Source: Chloroflexota bacterium
Lineage (GTDB): Bacteria; Chloroflexota; Limnocylindria; Limnocylindrales; CSP1-4
Length of the DNA stretch: 9,900 bases
Assembly (NCBI GenBank): GCA_021777365.1
Contig: JAJYDP010000137.1
Coordinates: 1-9,900, forward strand
Direction of reading: 5' to 3'
The position numbers were made by a program, and so were the translations under genes. Position 1 is the stretch's first letter; each line of letters opens with the position of its first letter. Shown here piece after piece: positions 1 through 6,389 of this stretch. The notes below the pieces were generated by a model. The model had not been told where the DNA came from. It worked only from the letters and a program-made list of their open reading frames with translations, and ran no database searches.

Positions 1-218
1 AGCTGCTTCAGGCCGAAGTAGCGCTCGCCGGTGGGGACCCGGGCGCGGATCCAGTCGGGGTGGCGCTGCAGGACGGGGTGATTGCCAGGGACCGCGCCGG
101 GGGCCGCGGGGCGGTCGCCGGGCATGCCGGCCGAAGCCGCGGCCGCAGCGGCGGGCGGCACCGCAGGAGCCGCGGCGGAGGTCGTGGCCGGCCCCAGGAC
201 CGGGAGCTCGCGGGTCAT
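1..218 (-). CDS. lipA: Lipoyl synthase, N-terminal fragment (runs off the window)
   Basis: Only the first 72 residues are visible; the gene continues beyond base 1. Lipoyl synthase is a radical-SAM iron-sulfur enzyme that inserts two sulfur atoms into octanoyl groups on lipoyl domains, here presumably the E2 encoded just upstream. The visible evidence is the stretch HPDWIRARVPTGERYFGLKQ (residues 53-72), which matches the conserved entry segment of LipA (the KPxWLRVRxPTGxxYxxLK type) that precedes the first cysteine cluster. The CxxxxxC and CxxxCxxC cysteine motifs would lie outside the window. The ATG lies 4 nt after the E2 stop codon, and GGTGAG just upstream, overlapping the E2 end, can serve as ribosome binding site, so translation is probably coupled to E2. 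Residues 1-46 are an Ala/Pro-rich extension longer than usual; an internal ATG at 125..123 is a possible alternative start. Identification rests on about 20 residues plus context. Confidence 0.8.
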   Translation of the reverse strand, partial: MTRELPVLGPATTSAAAPAVPPAAAAAASAGMPGDRPAAPGAVPGNHPVLQRHPDWIRARVPTGERYFGLKQ

Positions 219-222
219 CGGC

Positions 223-1710
223 TCACCAGACGGCCGTCTGCGCGTCCACCGACTCGAGCCAGCGCTTGACGTCCTGCATGAAGCGGCCCATCTGCGCGCC
301 GTCGGTCGCCCGGTGGTCGAAGCTCGAGCACATGTACATCATCGGCCGGATCGCCAGCGCCTCGCCGGCGGGCGTGTCGACCACGACCGGCCGACGCTGG
401 ATCGCCTCCATGGTCAGGATCGCCACCTCGGGCACGTTGACGATGGGCGCGCTCACGATCGATCCGAACCAGCCGGTGTTGTCGACGGTGAACGTGCCGC
501 CCTGCAGCTCGTCCAGCCTCAGCCGGTTGGAGCGGGCCCGGGCCGCGAGGTCGACGACGGCGCGGTTCAGGCCGTTGATGCTGAGCCGGTCGGCGTCGTG
601 GATGACGGGCACGATCAGCCCGTCGTCGACGGCGACGGCGATGCCGACGTTGACGTGCGCGCGGCGGAGCAGCCCCTGCTCGGTCCAGTGCGCGTTCAGG
701 TCGGGGTTGCGGCGAAGCCCCTCGACGACGGCCTTGGTGACGATGGCGACGAAGGAGAGGCCGACCCCCTCGCGCGCCTCGTACTCGCGCTTGACGCTCT
801 CCCGGAGCGCCACCACGCCCGACATGTCGACCTCGAGGGTCAGGTACGCCATGGGGACCGAGACGGCGCGGGCCATCTGCGCGGCGATCCCCCTGCGCAT
901 CTGGGTCATGGGCTTCAGCTGGTCGCCCTCGCCGAGGACGGCGGGCGGGGCCGCGGGCGCCTGCGCGGGGGGAGCCGCCGGGGTGGGGATCCCCATGGCC
1001 GGTGCGACGGCGGGCGGCGCGACGGGGATGGCCGGCGCGCCGGGAGCGACCGGGGCGCCCGGGGCGGTGGGCACGGGAGCACCCGGGACCGGAGCGCCGG
1101 TGACGGCCGGGACGGCGGAGCCGAGCCGCACGGCCTCGGCGAAGGCCAGCACGTCCTCCCGGGTCACGCGTCCGGCGTGCCCGGTGCCATGCACGAGACT
1201 CAGGTCGACGCCGTTCTCGCGTGCGAGCCGCCGCACGGCGGGCGTGACCGGGCCGTGGTACTCCTCGCGGGGCGCGGCCGGAGCTGGCGCCGTGGCGGCC
1301 GACCCGACGGCGGCGGCCGCGGTGGACGGTACGCCGCCGGGGGCGGTCGCGGCGGCTGCGGCGACCGACGGCGCAGGCGCGGCAGCCGGGGCAGGCGCCG
1401 CCGCGGCGAACGGGGCAGGAGCGGCGGCTGCGGCGACCGACGGTGCGGACGCAGGCGCGGACACCGCGATCCCGCCCGCCTCCTCGATCACGGCGATCTC
1501 CGCGCCATTCGGCACGGTCGCGCCCTCCTGGACCAGGATCTCCGTGAGCGTCCCCTCGAACGGCGAGGGCACCTCCGCGTTCACCTTGTCCGTGATGACC
1601 TCGACGATGGGCTCGTACTTCGTCACGCGATCGCCGACCTGCTTGAGCCAGCGGCCGATCGTCCCCTCCGCGACGCTCTCACCGAGCTGCGGCATCGTCA
1701 CCCTGGGCAC
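223..1710 (-). CDS. bkdC: Dihydrolipoyl acyltransferase (E2) of a branched-chain 2-oxoacid dehydrogenase complex
   Basis: A 495-residue E2 core enzyme that carries the acyl group from E1 on a lipoyl-lysine arm and transfers it to CoA. Domains in order: lipoyl domain (about 1-78) with the lipoylated lysine K42 in the motif ITDKVNAEVPSP; a long Ala/Pro linker (81-148); peripheral-subunit-binding domain (about 154-192, VTPAVRRLARENGVDLS); a second Ala/Pro/Gly linker (198-260); catalytic acyltransferase domain (about 264-495) ending with the active-site motif DHRATDG, which gives H466 and D470. The segment NTGWFGSIVSAPIVN resembles branched-chain E2 proteins (NTGSFGS in Bacillus types) more than pyruvate E2s. 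The GTG start is chosen because GGAGGA sits 8 nt upstream and the lipoyl domain begins right after; the frame stays open upstream to 1869, but that part is Arg-rich and unlike any E2. Gene order with E3, E1 alpha and E1 beta supports the assignment. A pyruvate or mixed-specificity complex cannot be excluded. Confidence 0.9.
   Translation of the reverse strand: MPRVTMPQLGESVAEGTIGRWLKQVGDRVTKYEPIVEVITDKVNAEVPSPFEGTLTEILVQEGATVPNGAEIAVIEEAGGIAVSAPASAPSVAAAAAPAPFAAAAPAPAAAPAPSVAAAAATAPGGVPSTAAAAVGSAATAPAPAAPREEYHGPVTPAVRRLARENGVDLSLVHGTGHAGRVTREDVLAFAEAVRLGSAVPAVTGAPVPGAPVPTAPGAPVAPGAPAIPVAPPAVAPAMGIPTPAAPPAQAPAAPPAVLGEGDQLKPMTQMRRGIAAQMARAVSVPMAYLTLEVDMSGVVALRESVKREYEAREGVGLSFVAIVTKAVVEGLRRNPDLNAHWTEQGLLRRAHVNVGIAVAVDDGLIVPVIHDADRLSINGLNRAVVDLAARARSNRLRLDELQGGTFTVDNTGWFGSIVSAPIVNVPEVAILTMEAIQRRPVVVDTPAGEALAIRPMMYMCSSFDHRATDGAQMGRFMQDVKRWLESVDAQTAVW
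1349..1446 (-). repeat. Near-identical 26-bp direct repeat in the first E2 linker
   Basis: Two copies, 1349-1374 and 1421-1446, differ at one base and start 72 bp apart, which keeps frame (24 codons). Each encodes part of the Ala-rich linker with the phrase APSVAAAAA, between the lipoyl and subunit-binding domains. This looks like a duplication in a flexible linker where length and composition matter more than sequence. It is a coding repeat and not a mobile element. Confidence 0.75.
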
Positions 1711-1718
1711 GTGATCAG

Positions 1719-1724
1719 TCCTCC
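1719..1724 (-). promoter_or_regulatory. Ribosome binding site that fixes the E2 GTG start
   Basis: On the minus strand this reads GGAGGA, 8 nt before the GTG at 1710..1708. It supports starting E2 there and not at the upstream end of the open frame or at the downstream ATG (1695..1693). Confidence 0.8.
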
Positions 1725-1893
1725 GAGGATCCGCGCGGGCCCGGGGGCGTCCACCCCCGCCGCGCCGTGCTCGCCGTCCGTGGCTGCATGCGCGTAGTTT
1801 CGCCGATCTGGTCCCGACGTGGTGCGAACGCTTCTCCGCAGCGCCGCGAGCCCGTCCGGGGCCTTGCATCCCGCGGAACCTGACACGCCGTCC

Positions 1894-1923
1894 GGGCCAT
1901 TGTCATCCGGGCCGCTGTCATCC
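1894..1923. repeat. Tandem 15-bp repeat, two copies
   Basis: GGGCCATTGTCATCC (1894-1908) is followed directly by GGGCCGCTGTCATCC (1909-1923), matching at 13 of 15 bases; more degenerate copies may flank it on both sides. A 15-bp period equals five codons and gives a DDSGP-like repeat in one minus-strand frame, but no supported gene covers it. It lies in the non-coding gap between E1 beta and E2. Confidence 0.6.
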
Positions 1924-2076
1924 GGGCTGTTGCTCGCGCTGCCGACGTCCCGACGTTCCGCGTCGACGCCAATGCACGCCAGATGAGCCGTGCGCACCGC
2001 TCGGCGCAGACCGACGCGCGGCAGGACGACGGCGCGGCGGCGGGAAACGGCGCCACGGCGGTCCGCCCAGCACGAG

Positions 2077-2186
2077 CCGGCGGTTGGACGGCCGCCGGTC
2101 GCATCGGACCGGCTCGCGAACAGGTGCTCTGCGGTGCACCCGCCCGCGCAAGGCCGGACTGGTGTGCATAGTCGGCAACCAGTCCG
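2077..2186. other. Cluster of three inverted repeats (possible RNA stem-loops)
   Basis: Three inverted repeats lie within 110 bases. CCGGCGG/CCGCCGG (2077-2083 with 2092-2098) has an 8-nt loop. GGTGC/GCACC (2123-2127 with 2136-2140) has an 8-nt loop. The longest is CGGACTGGT/ACCAGTCCG (2155-2163 with 2178-2186), a perfect 9-bp arm with a 14-nt loop. In a transcript reading through from E1 beta to E2 these could fold as successive hairpins. The last could equally be a protein-binding dyad. Short GC stems are expected by chance at this base composition; the 9-bp one is the least likely to be chance. Confidence 0.4.
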
Positions 2187-2255
2187 CGCGGCGCCGACAA
2201 CGCACGCCGGGAGCGCGATGTCCGTTACGACCGGCCGACGACCGAGGCACCGCAG

Positions 2256-2274
2256 CCCGGCGCGCGCAGCCGGG
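2256..2274 (-). terminator. Short GC hairpin downstream of the E1 beta stop (weak terminator or attenuator candidate)
   Basis: CCCGGC (2256-2261) pairs with GCCGGG (2269-2274) around a 7-nt loop, beginning 16 nt past the E1 beta stop codon. No run of T follows on the minus strand, so it is not a classical intrinsic terminator; at most it may stabilise the 3' end of the upstream message. Confidence 0.2.
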
Positions 2275-2290
2275 ACTTCGGGGATCGGCG

Positions 2291-3274
2291 TCAGTAGGCG
2301 GCCAGCTCGCGGATGCCGGCGGCGATCCGGTCGGGGTTCACCATGAACCAGTCCTCCAGCGAGTGTGCGTAGGGCACCGCCGGCACGTCCGGGCCGGCCA
2401 CCCGGAGGATCGGACCGTCCAGGAAATCGAACGCCTCCTCGGCGACCGTCGCCGAGATCTCGGCGCCGTAGCCCCCGAACTTGTTGTCCTCGTAGACCAC
2501 GACGCACTTGCCGGTCCGGCGCACGCTGGAGAGCAGTGTGTCCAGGTCGAGCGGGCGCAGCGTGCGCACGTCGATCACCTCGACGCTGATCCCCTCCCGC
2601 TCGACGAGCTCGGCTGCCTCCAGCGCGTAGTGCGCCATCAGCCCGTACGCGACCACCGTGATCTGCGTGCCGGGGCGCGTCACCTGCGCGCGGCCGATGG
2701 GCACCGTGTAGTCGCCGTCGGGCACCTCGCCGCGCACGGATCGGTACATCTTCTTGTGCTCGAAGAAGAGGACCGGGTCCGGGTCCCGGATCGCGGCGCG
2801 CAGCAGCCCGGCGGCGTCGTAGGGCGTGGACGGCACCACCACCTTGAGCCCGGGGACGTGCGTGAAGAAGGCCTCCACCGACTGGCTGTGGTACAGGGCG
2901 CCGTGGACGCCGCCCCCGAACGGGGCCCGGATCGTGATCGGGCAGCCGTACGACCCGTTCGAGCGGTACCGCATGCGGGCGGCCTCGCTCACGATCTGGT
3001 TGAAGGCCGGCAGGATGAAGTCGGCGAACTGGATCTCCGGCACCGGCCGCAGCCCGTTGACGGCCGCCCCGATCGACGCGCCCACGATGAGCGACTCGGT
3101 GAGCGGCGTGTCGATCACCCGCTCCGGTCCGAACTCGGCGAAGAGCCCGTCGGTGGCCAGGAAGACGCCGCCCTTTCGCCCCACGTCCTCGCCCAGGACG
3201 ATCACGGACGGGTCGCGCCGCATCTCCGTGGCGAGCGTCCCGCGGATCGCCTCGATGAAGGTCCTGACGGCCAT
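2291..3274 (-). CDS. bkdB: 2-oxoisovalerate dehydrogenase E1 component, beta subunit
   Basis: A 327-residue protein of normal length for an E1 beta subunit. With E1 alpha it forms the thiamine-diphosphate-dependent decarboxylase that acts on branched-chain 2-oxoacids and reductively acylates E2. Motifs: GEDVG (28-32), DTPLTE (55-60) with E60 as the glutamate expected to contact the aminopyrimidine of the cofactor, PEIQFADF (79-86), and YHSQSVEAFFTHVPGLKV (128-145) with the histidine of the HSQS active-site segment. PSTPYDAAGLL and FFEHKKMYR are typical of branched-chain enzymes. The C-terminal transketolase domain (about 205-327) includes VIDVRTLRPLD. The ATG overlaps the E1 alpha stop by one base (TGATG), and a GGAAGGGGG stretch lies about 6 nt upstream, which suggests coupled, near-equimolar translation. 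A pyruvate or acetoin substrate is the main alternative. Confidence 0.92.
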   Translation of the reverse strand: MAVRTFIEAIRGTLATEMRRDPSVIVLGEDVGRKGGVFLATDGLFAEFGPERVIDTPLTESLIVGASIGAAVNGLRPVPEIQFADFILPAFNQIVSEAARMRYRSNGSYGCPITIRAPFGGGVHGALYHSQSVEAFFTHVPGLKVVVPSTPYDAAGLLRAAIRDPDPVLFFEHKKMYRSVRGEVPDGDYTVPIGRAQVTRPGTQITVVAYGLMAHYALEAAELVEREGISVEVIDVRTLRPLDLDTLLSSVRRTGKCVVVYEDNKFGGYGAEISATVAEEAFDFLDGPILRVAGPDVPAVPYAHSLEDWFMVNPDRIAAGIRELAAY

Positions 3275-4365
3275 CAAGCGCCCCCTTCCGGGGTGCCGGG
3301 ACGTCGCGCCGGGGCGGCGCCGTCGCCACCGGCACCGGACGCCGCGCCCCCCTCCGGCTCCGCGTAGACGTGGCGCAGGGCGGTCGCCGGATCGGGCGAC
3401 GGCTGGCGCTCCGCCCAGTCGGTGGCGTCGTCGACGGCCGCCCGCACCTCCTCGGCGATCGCGGCCTCGCGTGCCTCGTCCAGCACGCCGGCATCGCGCA
3501 GCTGTTCGCGGAACCGGGGCAGCGGGTCCCGCCGTCGCTCCGCCTCCAGCTCCTCGGGGGAGCGGTACTTCGTCTGCTGGTCGTCCGAGGAGTGGGCGGT
3601 GAGGCGCATCACCTTCGCCTCGATCAGCGTCGGGCCCTCGCCGCGGCGGGCGCGCTCGATCGCCTCCCGTCCCGCCCGGCAGCAGGCCAGCACGTCGCTG
3701 CCGTCCACCACCACGCCGGGGAACCCGTAGGCCGCGGCCCGGTCGGCCAGGTTCTCGATCGGGCTCTGCATCGCCATCGGCACGCTGATGGCGTACCCGT
3801 TGTTCTCCACCACGAAGACGACCGGCAGCCGGTGGATCCCCGCGAAGTTCAGCCCCTCGTGGAAGTCGCCCTGGTTGCTGGACCCCTCCCCGAGCTCGGT
3901 CATGGTCACCTGGCCGGTCTGCCGGATCTTCGCGGCCAGGGCGATGCCCACCGCGTGCAGCACCTGGGTGGCCACGGGCGAACTGGTGGAGAGGATGTTG
4001 TGCTCGGCCGACCCGTAGTGGCCGGGCATCTGGCGCCCGCCCGACGAAGGGTCCGCGGCACGCGCGAGCTGCGCCATCATGATGTCGCGCGGCGTCATCC
4101 CGAAGGTCAGCACGGCGGCGATGGAGCGGTAGTACGGGACGAGCCAGTCGAACCCCTGCCGGAGGGTCCAGGCGAGCCCGACCTCCGCGCCCTCGTGGCC
4201 CTGGCCGCTGATCACGAACGCGGCACGTCCCGATCGGTTCAGGACCCACATCCGCTCGTCGATCGCGCGCGACAGCGCGACCAGGCGGTACATCCGCAGG
4301 AGGTCGTCGTCGCGAAGGCCGTGCTCGGCGGCCAGGTCGCTGGTTCCGGTCGACGCCTCGGCCAC
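3274..4365 (-). CDS. bkdA: 2-oxoisovalerate dehydrogenase E1 component, alpha subunit
   Basis: A 363-residue thiamine-diphosphate-binding subunit. The cofactor/Mg motif starts at G159 (GEGSSNQGDFHEGLNFA) and ends in ENNGYAISVP (187-196). The GEG form and the HSSDDQQTKYRSPEE loop (258-272) are what branched-chain E1 alpha proteins show, whereas pyruvate enzymes usually have GDG and a different loop. QGHEGAEVG (55-63) and PYYRSIAAVLTFGM (77-90) are further conserved segments. The GTG start is chosen because GGGAGGA (4371-4377) lies 5 nt upstream; the open frame continues to 4707, but that part is a shadow of the E3 gene. The start falls 23 nt after the E3 stop. The last ~28 residues are a Gly/Ala/Pro-rich tail (EPEGGAASGAGGDG...) beyond the usual end of the fold. 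Confidence 0.92.
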   Translation of the reverse strand: MAEASTGTSDLAAEHGLRDDDLLRMYRLVALSRAIDERMWVLNRSGRAAFVISGQGHEGAEVGLAWTLRQGFDWLVPYYRSIAAVLTFGMTPRDIMMAQLARAADPSSGGRQMPGHYGSAEHNILSTSSPVATQVLHAVGIALAAKIRQTGQVTMTELGEGSSNQGDFHEGLNFAGIHRLPVVFVVENNGYAISVPMAMQSPIENLADRAAAYGFPGVVVDGSDVLACCRAGREAIERARRGEGPTLIEAKVMRLTAHSSDDQQTKYRSPEELEAERRRDPLPRFREQLRDAGVLDEAREAAIAEEVRAAVDDATDWAERQPSPDPATALRHVYAEPEGGAASGAGGDGAAPARRPGTPEGGA

Positions 4366-4370
4366 GGCGG

Positions 4371-4377
4371 TCCTCCC
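4371..4377 (-). promoter_or_regulatory. Ribosome binding site that fixes the E1 alpha GTG start
   Basis: It reads GGGAGGA on the minus strand, 5 nt before the GTG at 4365..4363 and inside the 23-nt space after the E3 stop. It is the reason for choosing this start over the longer open frame. Confidence 0.75.
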
Positions 4378-4388
4378 TGCAGGAACCC

Positions 4389-5825
4389 CTAGAAGTTGAT
4401 CGACCGCCCGGCCACCGCCATGGCGGCCTCGCCGAGCGCCTCGGAGAGCGTGGGGTGCGGGTGCACGGCGGCACCGAGCTCCCACGCGGTCGACTCGAGC
4501 AGCATGCCCACGCTCGGCTCGGCGATCAGGTCGGTGACGTGCGGACCCACCAGGTGAACCCCCAGCACGCGATCCGTCTCGGCGTGGGCCAGGACCTTGG
4601 CGAACCCGTCGTGCTCGCCGCCGATCAGCGCCTTGGCGTTGGCGGTCCAGGGGAACGAGCCCACCCTGTACGGGACGCCGTCCCGCTGCAGCTCCTGCTC
4701 GCTCCACCCGATGGATGCGATCTGCGGCCGGCAGTACGTGGCGCGCGGCATGGCGGCGTAGTCGATCGGATCCGGCTCGAGCCCGCAGATGGTCTCCACC
4801 GCCGTGATCCCCTCGTGCGCGGCGACGTGGGCGAGGAGGAGCCCCCCGACGAGGTCCCCGATGGCGTACAGGTGCGGGTCCGCCGTGCGCATGCGCCCGT
4901 CGACCCTCACCACGCCGCGCTCGACCAGCGCCCGCGTGGTCTCGAGGCCGATCCCCTCGACGTTGGCGGCCCGGCCGGTGGCGACCAGCATCTGCTCGGC
5001 ACGGAGCTCATGCGGCTCCCTGCCCTCCGGCCCGGCGGTGAGGCGCACGCCGTCCTCGTCGGCGATCACCGCGGCCGGGTCGAAGCGGGCGCTCGTCATC
5101 ACCGTGATGCCCCGCCGGCGGAACGCGCGCTCCAGCACGCGGCCCACCTCGGCGTCCTCCAGCGGCACCACCGAGGGCAGGTACTCGAGCAGGGTGACCT
5201 CCACCCCCATGTCCCGGTAGAAGGAGGCGAACTCGACGCCGACGGCGCCGGCGCCCACCACGATCAGGCTGGCCGGCAGCGTCTCGCTGCGCAGCACGTC
5301 GTCGCTGGTGATGATCCGCTTCCCGTCCGGCACCAGGCCGGGGAGGCTCTTCACCCGGCTGCCGGTGGCGAGGATCACGTCGGTGGCGTCGAGCAGCCGC
5401 TCGCCGCCCGCCCCGGGCGTCCCGTCCTCGCCGGCCAGCGTCACCCGCACCCGGGTGGCGCCCTCCAGCACGCCGCGGCCGTGCACGAACTCGACCTGGT
5501 TCTTCTTCACCAGGCTCATCAGCCCCTTGGTGAGACGGTCCACGATCTGCGTGCGGCGCCGGGCGATGACGCCCATGTCCACGCCGGTCTCCCCGACCTG
5601 CAGCCCGTAGGTGGCCGCGTCCCGCACCCGGGCGTAGAGGTCGGCCGACTCGAGCATCGCCTTGGTGGGGATGCAGCCCCAGTGCAGGCAGGTCCCGCCG
5701 ATGCGGGCCTCCTCCACCAGCGCCGTGCGGAGGCCCATCTGGGCGGCCCGGAAGGCGGCCGTGTACCCGCCGGTCCCGCCGCCCAGCACCACGAGGTCGA
5801 ACGAGTTGGACGATCCGACAGCCAC
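4389..5825 (-). CDS. lpdA: Dihydrolipoyl dehydrogenase (E3)
   Basis: A 478-residue FAD disulfide oxidoreductase that reoxidises dihydrolipoyl groups on E2 and reduces NAD+. Domains in order: FAD-binding fold with GGGTGG (15-20) near the N-terminus; redox disulfide in GGTCLHWGCIPTK (43-55), giving C46 and C51; NAD-binding fold with VVGAGAVGVEFASFY; second FAD motif in LYAIGDLVGG; C-terminal dimerisation domain with HPHPTLSEAL (455-464), where H457 and E462 match the catalytic His-Glu pair. Length is typical. The start is GTG: the in-frame triplets before it are TAG ATC, so the frame is closed just upstream, and AGGAG lies about 11 nt upstream. It is the first gene of the dehydrogenase operon, so it probably serves this complex, though E3 may be shared with other lipoyl-dependent complexes. 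Confidence 0.95.
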   Translation of the reverse strand: MAVGSSNSFDLVVLGGGTGGYTAAFRAAQMGLRTALVEEARIGGTCLHWGCIPTKAMLESADLYARVRDAATYGLQVGETGVDMGVIARRRTQIVDRLTKGLMSLVKKNQVEFVHGRGVLEGATRVRVTLAGEDGTPGAGGERLLDATDVILATGSRVKSLPGLVPDGKRIITSDDVLRSETLPASLIVVGAGAVGVEFASFYRDMGVEVTLLEYLPSVVPLEDAEVGRVLERAFRRRGITVMTSARFDPAAVIADEDGVRLTAGPEGREPHELRAEQMLVATGRAANVEGIGLETTRALVERGVVRVDGRMRTADPHLYAIGDLVGGLLLAHVAAHEGITAVETICGLEPDPIDYAAMPRATYCRPQIASIGWSEQELQRDGVPYRVGSFPWTANAKALIGGEHDGFAKVLAHAETDRVLGVHLVGPHVTDLIAEPSVGMLLESTAWELGAAVHPHPTLSEALGEAAMAVAGRSINF

Positions 5826-5919
5826 GATCTAGCAGGCTCCTGTGGGGTGGATGGGCACCGGGGTGGCGCACGACGTCGCCGGCATCGCCGGGGGACGGGG
5901 GGACGATTGCACGTCGCCG

Positions 5920-5948
5920 ATGGTACGGGTGGCCGTGGGCCGGCGCAA
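5920..5948 (-). promoter_or_regulatory. Candidate sigma-70-type promoter for the dehydrogenase operon
   Basis: On the minus strand TTGCGC (5948..5943) and TACCAT (5925..5920) are separated by 17 nt, resembling -35 and -10 elements (three and four of six consensus bases). This would give a 5' leader of roughly 85-95 nt before the E3 GTG. It lies in the 251-nt spacer after the small membrane protein gene. The match is moderate and no operator is evident. Confidence 0.35.
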
Positions 5949-6036
5949 CCGAGGGGACGGCGATCGGCCCGACGCCACGGCCGCGGGTGCCGGCCCGGCG
6001 TTCAACCGGGATGCGGTCACCCCTGCCGCTCGCGTC

Positions 6037-6053
6037 CGTGCCACGACGGCACG
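6037..6053 (-). terminator. Hairpin after the small membrane protein gene (weak terminator candidate)
   Basis: CGTGCC (6037-6042) pairs with GGCACG (6048-6053) around a 5-nt loop, 23 nt past the stop of the small gene and before the operon promoter candidate. There is no T tract on the minus-strand side, so intrinsic termination is doubtful. The position between two apparent transcription units is what gives it interest. Confidence 0.3.
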
Positions 6054-6076
6054 TGCACCCGGCGCCGGCACGGCGG

Positions 6077-6337
6077 TCACCCGCGCCGGACCGACGTCCA
6101 GAGGGCGCGACCCAGGACCACCAGCGTCACGACGATCAGCGCGACGATCACGGTCGGGGGCCGCCCGATGGCATCCGCGAACGGCGGGAACACGATGCCG
6201 AGGAACTGGAGCCCGAGGACCACCGCGACGCACAGCGCGGCCAGCAGCACCACGTCGCGATCGCGGACGCGACGCTGCCCCGCGGCGCGCGCCGTCCGGT
6301 CGGCGCCTCCGCTCCCGCTGTCCCCCGTGACGGTCAT
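6077..6337 (-). CDS. Small membrane protein with two predicted helices, function unknown
   Basis: I do not recognise a family. From the ATG at 6337 the product is 86 residues: a polar N-terminus (1-28) rich in Gly, Ser and Arg (QRRVRDRD just before the membrane), a hydrophobic helix at about 29-50, a short loop PPFADAIGRPP, a second helix at about 61-79, and a basic end TSVRRG. Basic residues precede helix 1 and follow helix 2, so by the positive-inside rule both ends face the cytoplasm. The ATG is preferred because AGGGGGAG (6348..6341) lies directly upstream; a GTG at 6397..6395 in the same frame would add 20 residues and overlap the end of nnrE by 8 bases. It sits 52 nt after nnrE in the same direction and may be co-transcribed with it. 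Third-position GC is high, as in neighbouring genes, which supports coding. Confidence 0.6.
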   Translation of the reverse strand: MTVTGDSGSGGADRTARAAGQRRVRDRDVVLLAALCVAVVLGLQFLGIVFPPFADAIGRPPTVIVALIVVTLVVLGRALWTSVRRG

Positions 6338-6340
6338 CTG

Positions 6341-6348
6341 CTCCCCCT
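6341..6348 (-). promoter_or_regulatory. Ribosome binding site favouring the shorter start of the small membrane protein
   Basis: It reads AGGGGGAG on the minus strand, with the GGGGG core 5 nt before the ATG at 6337..6335. The alternative GTG at 6397 has no comparable purine-rich stretch in front of it. Confidence 0.5.
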
Positions 6349-6389
6349 CTGCGGCCCCGTCGGGCACGGTCGGATCGGCCACGGTGGAT

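Larger units (their letters stand above)
1711..2290. other. 580-nt stretch without a convincing gene inside the dehydrogenase operon
   Basis: This lies between the E1 beta stop and the E2 GTG. Open frames cross it (for example 1715-2200 on the minus strand and 1990-2346 on the plus strand), but their products are Arg/Ala/Pro/Thr-rich with no family motif. In the 1715-2200 frame many codons end in A or T (GCA, CGA, ACA, CAA), unlike the neighbouring real genes, where third positions are almost all G or C. The other junctions in the operon are 23 nt, a 1-nt overlap and 4 nt, so this gap is exceptional. It holds a 15-bp tandem repeat, several short inverted repeats and the E2 ribosome binding site. 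I see no clear sigma-70-like promoter, tRNA or known riboswitch in it. It could be a long structured leader for E2-lipA, a decayed gene or a remnant of an insertion. Confidence 0.7.

Noticed and set aside
82..1797. A 571-codon open frame on the plus strand opposite E2, and a second one at 266-1714.
   Set aside because: Both are shadows of the strongly supported E2 gene; the products have no recognisable domain and simply mirror the GC-rich linkers.
1711..1869. N-terminal extension of E2 up to the ATG at 1869.
   Set aside because: The extra 53 residues are Arg-rich and unlike any E2, while GGAGGA sits 8 nt before the GTG at 1710, immediately in front of the lipoyl domain.
1715..2200. A 161-codon minus-strand open frame in the operon gap, ending just before the E2 start.
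   Set aside because: Its placement is tempting, but the codons lack the strong third-position G/C bias of the neighbours, the product is Arg/Ala/Thr/Pro-rich without motifs, and it crosses the tandem repeat and inverted repeats. It was not called as a gene.
3274..4365. GEG in place of GDG in the thiamine-diphosphate motif of E1 alpha, first taken as a missing key residue.
   Set aside because: GEG is normal for branched-chain E1 alpha subunits, including the human enzyme, so it supports the assignment and is not an anomaly.
2084..4392. Plus-strand open frames of 427 and 340 codons opposite the E1 genes.
   Set aside because: Antisense shadows of E1 alpha and E1 beta, both of which have clear family motifs and ribosome binding sites.
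6013..6082. GCGGTCACCC occurring twice, at 6013-6022 and 6073-6082.
   Set aside because: A 10-bp match at this base composition within a short region is plausible by chance, and one copy overlaps the end of a gene.
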